NCBI GenBank assembly: GCA_026119855.1
Contig: JAOWBW010000060.1
Location: forward strand, 558,001-622,000
Direction of reading: 5' to 3'
From: Campanula takesimana
Taxonomy: Eukaryota > Streptophyta > Magnoliopsida > Asterales > Campanulaceae
Length of the DNA: 64,000 nucleotides
Each line of letters starts with the position of its first letter. Positions within the stretch are counted from its first letter, which is position 1. The notes below the pieces were generated by a model. That model saw nothing but the letters and a program-made list of their open reading frames with translations, was not told the DNA's origin and did no database searches. The position numbers and the translations under genes are program-made. Positions 58,854 through 64,000 of the stretch are shown piece by piece.

Positions 58854-61800
58854 CTAATTCTTGAGAAGAATTTCTAGGCCTTCGAAGAAAAGTGGAGCCA
58901 TTTCGGGGCTTGGTGATTTGATAGCACACTTGAGGCCAGGAATACCAATAACTGCTGTGAGTTCAATCAAAAAAGGGATTCCACGAGGCATCTTGGCAGA
59001 TAAATACAAAACCTCCTGGTTTGCATGCTTACGCTTGGCAATGAAGAACATGTTCATAGCAGACAATCGCTCTAATGTGGCATCCACACTGTTTATTACG
59101 ATGCCAGGGAAGTCCCTCGAGACTTCATTTGAATCAGGCAACGATTTCCACGTCTGCAATGATGACAGTAAATGCAGAACACTTAGCAATGTTGCTACCA
59201 GATTTCACTTGTAGAATGGTTTCTTATTTACTAACATATTATGAAGTATGCTATTCAAAAATTCTGTTGTAAACCATTAATCTTATGAAATCTTATGAGT
59301 TTACGTATTTATCCACACTTCATCAATTTTTGAAGGGTAGTTATGAAAAATAATACTTTCAAGCTAGCAATTTTGGCGCAGAACAGATGGTGAATTATCA
59401 CTCATAAATAATGAACAGATATGCCATCACATATCAGTCATATCTGTACCTAAATGTCAAGAGAAAACACGCCTCTGCTACTTCCCAAAAAGGCTCGTGT
59501 TATGTATGGAGGGTTCATAATCAGCATGAAAGGCGTAAACAACGCTGTTAAGTTCTTGGTACGAACAATTATATGGTTTTGAAACAGATCAGCAGTTTGG
59601 TTCACACTCTTATGGAACTATAAACAAAGAAATCTGGAGCTGTGTAGGTTCATCATCAGCTCCTCTCTTAGTCATTCAAGGGTGCAAATGGAAAATAAAA
59701 AAGTTACCTCAAGGAAGGTAGTACGTTCCATTCTCCCATCCTCGGTAAATAACGCCAGCAGCGAGATCTTATCATTGAAGTACCAAACAGGTTGTTGATT
59801 GTTTTTTACTGCGACCTGTAAAAGTGTGTTTGGGGGACCTGGAGCTATATTTTGGAAGAGAACCATGGGAAGAATAGTCCTTGTTGAAGTCCCTGGTTGC
59901 AGTTGAGGGACCTGATTTAGCCCCCAGACAAACAAAAAAAGCGCAAGTCATTAGTGGGCGAAAATAATATTATGGCAACATGCAAACATGGTCGTGCCTT
60001 TCTTCTCTCTTTTTTGATCTTTTTTTTTTTTATATAAGTTTTCGCTTGAGCTGAGAAATTATCTTCAAGGTCAACTTAATTAATCTGCAAACTACCCAAG
60101 CTCAAGCTTTACTTGGGACCCAAAGTAAGCAATAGTTAACAATACATTTTGATATGAAATAAACAGCACAGTTTTTTACTAACAAGCTTATTTGACTCGA
60201 GTCAAGTTCAAGCTTGCCCAATTATTTAAGGATCCCTATGCACCATGAACGGACTATTCTCATGGCCCACGCCCACGTATGCATGCATAGTCACCACATC
60301 ACGATCCTTTAGAAGAAGAAGAAATAGAAATTACTCGCAAGTGTTTTTTCTCGGATGACTTGAAACTAGAAAAAGATTACCTGGAGAGGTCCAGCAGCAG
60401 CAAGACCAAACGTATTCTTGTTGAACTGAATCATAAACCCATCAAGAGGAACCTGTGTGTTGTTATCAAATAATAAACTGTAAAATACTTGACCATCTCT
60501 TCGTATCATCTGCGCACTAATTTGTAAACCTTGACCAGTCGCAGCTGGCAACACAACAGGTAGTGGAGGCCTGCAATGAAAAGGATAAACTCTATAACTA
60601 TGCGTCTATAATCACACAAATTCTGCTATGTTTACATTAATTTCATCATCCAGATTAAGAAATTTAAAATTCTCTGAGTCTTATCCTTTAATCCTCTATT
60701 GTGAATTGAGGACAGGGCAAGTGCCCCACCCTCAAATTTTGGCAGTACATTTTCATTAAATGTGATTAGTTTTTTATTTATAATTTGCAACTAAGTGCCT
60801 ATTTTGATTATAATACTAAGAGCTAAACTTCGATTTCAGAATAAGTTTGATCAATTTCAGAACTCACACGTGATTTCATCAACAATCCTCTCATATGGAT
60901 TCTAGTATCATACTTGATTCATATCTCTCAAAAACCATTACAGAAAGTAAATACAGATTTTGAAAATAGATCTTATTTCTTAAAAATCTTCACCAAACAT
61001 TTTACTTTTCAAAATGACTTCTACATCAAAACAGGTTTAGTACTTGATCTAAATGTATATGTAGCTTTGCTTAAAAATATTCTTACATAAATGTTCATTT
61101 TATGTATGTTATTATATACTCTTATCGCCAATTTTGAACTTGCAATGACATAATGTGTTCACAAAAGCGTTTATCAATATTTACTCCTTACTTTGTCTCA
61201 AAGATGTGCATTCTTTTCGAACCATCGCAATTGACGGACAATGTTTCTTTTAAGAAAACTTTTCATAATGACTGGACTATATTAACTTATATTTTCTCAC
61301 CTACTTTGTTCTGAAATATTGCAACCTAGTTTTCTTTCATATGTAGGCATTTAGGGAGGGGGGGGGGAAGAAGAAGAAGAAGAAGCAGATTTTCAACATT
61401 TTTATTTTATTTTGTGTTTAAAACTTTACTCTTCTATTGGAGCAGATGTAGTAGTAATCTACAAAAACCAATTTTCTGAAATACTGAGAAATTGAAAATG
61501 GACACTCGTTTATGATGGGTAACAGTGTAAATCCACCACTGCCCATTGGTAAGGAGTTTGAAGAATTTTTCAGCATCTCATTTGACTTTTTCCATTCCAT
61601 GACGAGAGTCCAACTTTCCAGTTTAGTTTATCACCAAAAAAAGGAGTTATATTTCTAAATGTAAGTAGGCTTTAAGTAGCAACAAATTATCCCACAAAAG
61701 AAAGGGGTGATTTAATGCAATTCAAATGAAAAAGTAAATACACATTTTAGAAGGATTGGCTTCCACGTGTTATTTTTGTAACTTTTTAAGTTTTCTTTTG

Positions 61801-63748
61801 GTGCGACCTTTGTGTGGTGGATTTAACAAGTAATATCTTTTGTTATTGTGTTTTTTTTTTTGGTGGGGGAGGGGAATAACCAAAACACTTACCCTGCAGG
61901 TGTAGTAGGCTGGTCAACAGGGACAAGAGAGTTCTCGCCATTGTTGCTACCATCGAGGCCTATCAGATCAAGTAAATCAGGCACGGGAGCAGGGGCTACA
62001 GGTGCAGCTGGTGCAGGACCCGCTTGTCTAGTTGTATTATAAGGTGAACTGCTTGAAGTCGATGGTGATGCACCACTATCAGCTGCTTGTAATGACTCAG
62101 AATAACCTCCTTCACTCCCATCAGGATAGTCTTCTTCTTCAGTTTTCTGAGTTGTCCTCACCCGGGTTACGAATGTCTCAGGAGGTTTGTGATATACAGA
62201 GGACAAGGTAGCGATGTTGGCAAGGAGCTCATCAAGGAGAGAAGGATCGAGTTGGTTTGAATCGTCACTGATCACTGGCTTCTCAGCTAACACCACATCC
62301 TTAGCAGCCTAACAAGAGGATGTGCATAATCAGGAAGGAACAGATAAAATTGCTACAGCTACTACTACTATTATACTCCCTCCGTCCCAAAATAAATGAC
62401 CATTTTGAATTCAAGGGTCACTTTGAAAATGTTGATTTTTAATAGGAAAAAAAATAAAATCATAAGCAATCTTGTTATTCACTTTCAAATTTCTAGTTTT
62501 GCAAAAATATAATGAACTCTATTTTTTATTTTTTTTTCTGGAAAAAAAAATCATTTAGAGAGAGAAACTTTTTTGATGTAAAATATTCAAAAGTTCATTC
62601 ATTTTGGAACAAAAATGGTCATTCAATTTGGGACAGAGGGAGCACTTGTTAAAAAGATAAAATATAAACACAAGCACAACTAGTCTTGAAGCTGTTAATC
62701 TGCACAACTGAGGCATCCTTTTACAATAGGGTTGTAGTTGCTGATTCCAACTTCAATAGAGAACTCTTAAAGCAGAAGAAAGAAAAATAATTAAGGAGAT
62801 ACAGATTCGATTCATCTTTGAAAAAGCATAAGTAAATTTCGCGAGTTACATGGAAGAGTTTCTATCTATCTGGCACAATACCAGTCCAGTAATTTAATGT
62901 CAACAGAGATTGCAGCATAATGGGAATTAAACTGCAAAAATAAAATAGCTACTAGCAATACATACCTCAGGATCAGTTGATAGAAGGCGCCAGTATATGT
63001 AAGCGCGATCTCGCAAATCTGGATTGTCAGTCTCAACAGTGGCATTATTCAACACAACCTATTCAGAAGCAACATATAGAAACTACTATCAGAAACTACG
63101 GGATAAGACTCCTACTAATAGACATGTTGCAAAACCGTACTCATGAATGCTGCGATTCGAATCAAGGGGATGCTTACAAAATTACAGAAAATATTAAGAG
63201 CATAGTTTTTGAAAGCCGTGAATGTTCTCTCACAGAAAACAGCATAGAGATTAGTGCCTGCTAAATGCTTCTTATCATGACAATATGCAGAAACCACACT
63301 TGTTGCTATGTAAGGACCTAAAGTCGGCTGCAACGATCACAGAAATGCAGCAAAGAAACTCAAGTACCGACTACTTAACCATTTACATATATGTGAGCAG
63401 TTACCCAATTATGAGTATGTTTTGAGAGCAAACAACCTTGCTCTTCCTAGAAAATTGAAAGAATCTTAGGGGAAGTAACCAATTAAGGGCGTGTTTTAAC
63501 TCAACTCATCCTTTGTCCCAATTTAACTAAATTGTATCATGAATTTTTTTTCACTATCAAATTACATTGCCATTATATCTCATTAATATCAAAAGAAGAG
63601 TTTTTAAGGAGAACATATTTTAGAAGCATATAATGGTCAAGAAGACAAACATTTACTACAAATATATTTTTTCATCCCAAGTCCTGTCAGTAAGCATGGA
63701 TACATGGTGATGGACACATGGTTCACCAATTAGTTCAATAAACAGAGA

Positions 63749-63795
<47 letters not shown>

Positions 63796-64000
63796 ATATA
63801 CAACAACAACAACAAAGCCTTAGTCCCAAAAGAGAGAGAGTAATATATAACAAACATGTAACCAATAACAGCTCACATTGTTGAATTAAAGATATCTTAG
63901 AGGAGTAAAAAGCAGCGACTGATCACAATTGTCAAATGTTTACAGCCAGTCACTTCTGCCTGACCTGTATAGTGCAGATTCGTGGTCCCAAGGGCAGGTG
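58854..64000 (-). CDS. AP-1/AP-2 beta-adaptin, C-terminal half (runs off the window)
   Basis: Large subunit of clathrin adaptor complexes, acting at the trans-Golgi network or plasma membrane. Exons in the window: 64,000-63,965 (partial), 63,058-62,966, 62,308-61,893, 60,570-60,381, 59,911-59,708 and 59,153-58,854. All have GT-AG borders and join in frame, giving 412 residues of an expected ~900. The order is: end of the helical trunk ([20 protein letters not shown]), [20 protein letters not shown], a Pro/Ala/Ser-rich hinge with a clathrin-box-like LLDLIGLD, then the two-part appendage ([10 protein letters not shown] ... [15 protein letters not shown] ... [12 protein letters not shown] ... 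[20 protein letters not shown]). The 12 residues from the last partial exon match relatives only weakly. Arabidopsis has two near-identical genes (At4g11380, At4g23460, from memory); plant beta-adaptins may serve both AP-1 and AP-2. Confidence 0.94.
62376..62642. mobile_element. Stowaway-type MITE in a beta-adaptin intron
   Basis: Ends CTCCCTCCGTCCCAAAATAA and TTCAATTTGGGACAGAGGGAG-like complement, flanked by TA on the left and CA on the right (one decayed base). It lies 68 bp upstream, in gene orientation, of the exon 62,308-61,893. Confidence 0.8.
63742..63793. repeat. (GA)n microsatellite with retroposon-tail fragment
   Basis: About 25 GA units, followed by CAACAACAAAGCCTTAGTCCC, a widely dispersed SINE-tail-like phrase, and a second short GA tract. 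In an intron of the beta-adaptin gene. Confidence 0.9.

Overview
This is a stretch of nuclear DNA from a flowering plant, most likely a eudicot. The evidence is AT-rich intergenic DNA, GT-AG introns, plant-specific protein architectures (a TIR-NB-TPR protein and an ARID-ELM2-SANT protein) and a very dense load of TA-flanked MITEs whose ends read CTCCCTCCGTCCC. I cannot name the species.

Layout. Positions 1-17,900 contain no gene I can support. They hold MITEs, two hAT-like elements or fragments, a 1.39-kb solo LTR, tRNA-derived SINE sequence, a 2.2-kb Mutator-like element and several AT-rich repeat families. Five protein-coding genes follow. (1) An intact TIR-NB-TPR ('XTNX') protein on the + strand, 19,119-22,231, with a 5' leader carrying introns and uORFs. 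(2) A UBC4/5/6-class ubiquitin-conjugating E2 on the - strand, 23,753-26,854: six exons, 183 aa. (3) An ARID-ELM2-SANT chromatin protein on the - strand, 32,934-39,148, whose first coding exon I could not find. (4) A TMEM8/PGAP6-like CREST-superfamily membrane protein on the - strand, 43,465-57,455: 13 exons, 777 aa. (5) The C-terminal half of an AP-1/AP-2 beta-adaptin on the - strand, 58,854 to the window edge. For genes 2 and 4 all exons join in frame with GT-AG borders from start to stop. For gene 1 the coding exons I place do the same.

The mobile DNA is the most striking part. An 8.06-kb Ty3/gypsy element with two 2,570-bp LTRs and a 5-bp target duplication sits in intron 1 of the TMEM8-like gene. 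It lies next to a MITE that has inserted into another member of its own family. A three-level nest (TIR element, then hAT, then SINE, the two inner levels with recognisable target duplications) lies between the E2 and ARID genes. A 2.3-kb Mutator-like element upstream of the ARID gene carries gene-leader-like sequence and about 12 tandem repeats rich in TTGACC (W-box) motifs.

The genes do not form a pathway. They cover immune signalling, ubiquitin conjugation, chromatin, GPI/lipid-type membrane enzymology and vesicle coats. From memory of Arabidopsis, however, their order resembles related adjacent pairs there (UBC6 with an ARID-ELM2 gene; ARID-ELM2 or TIR-NB genes near beta-adaptins), so the window looks like a conserved ancestral gene block swollen by transposons.
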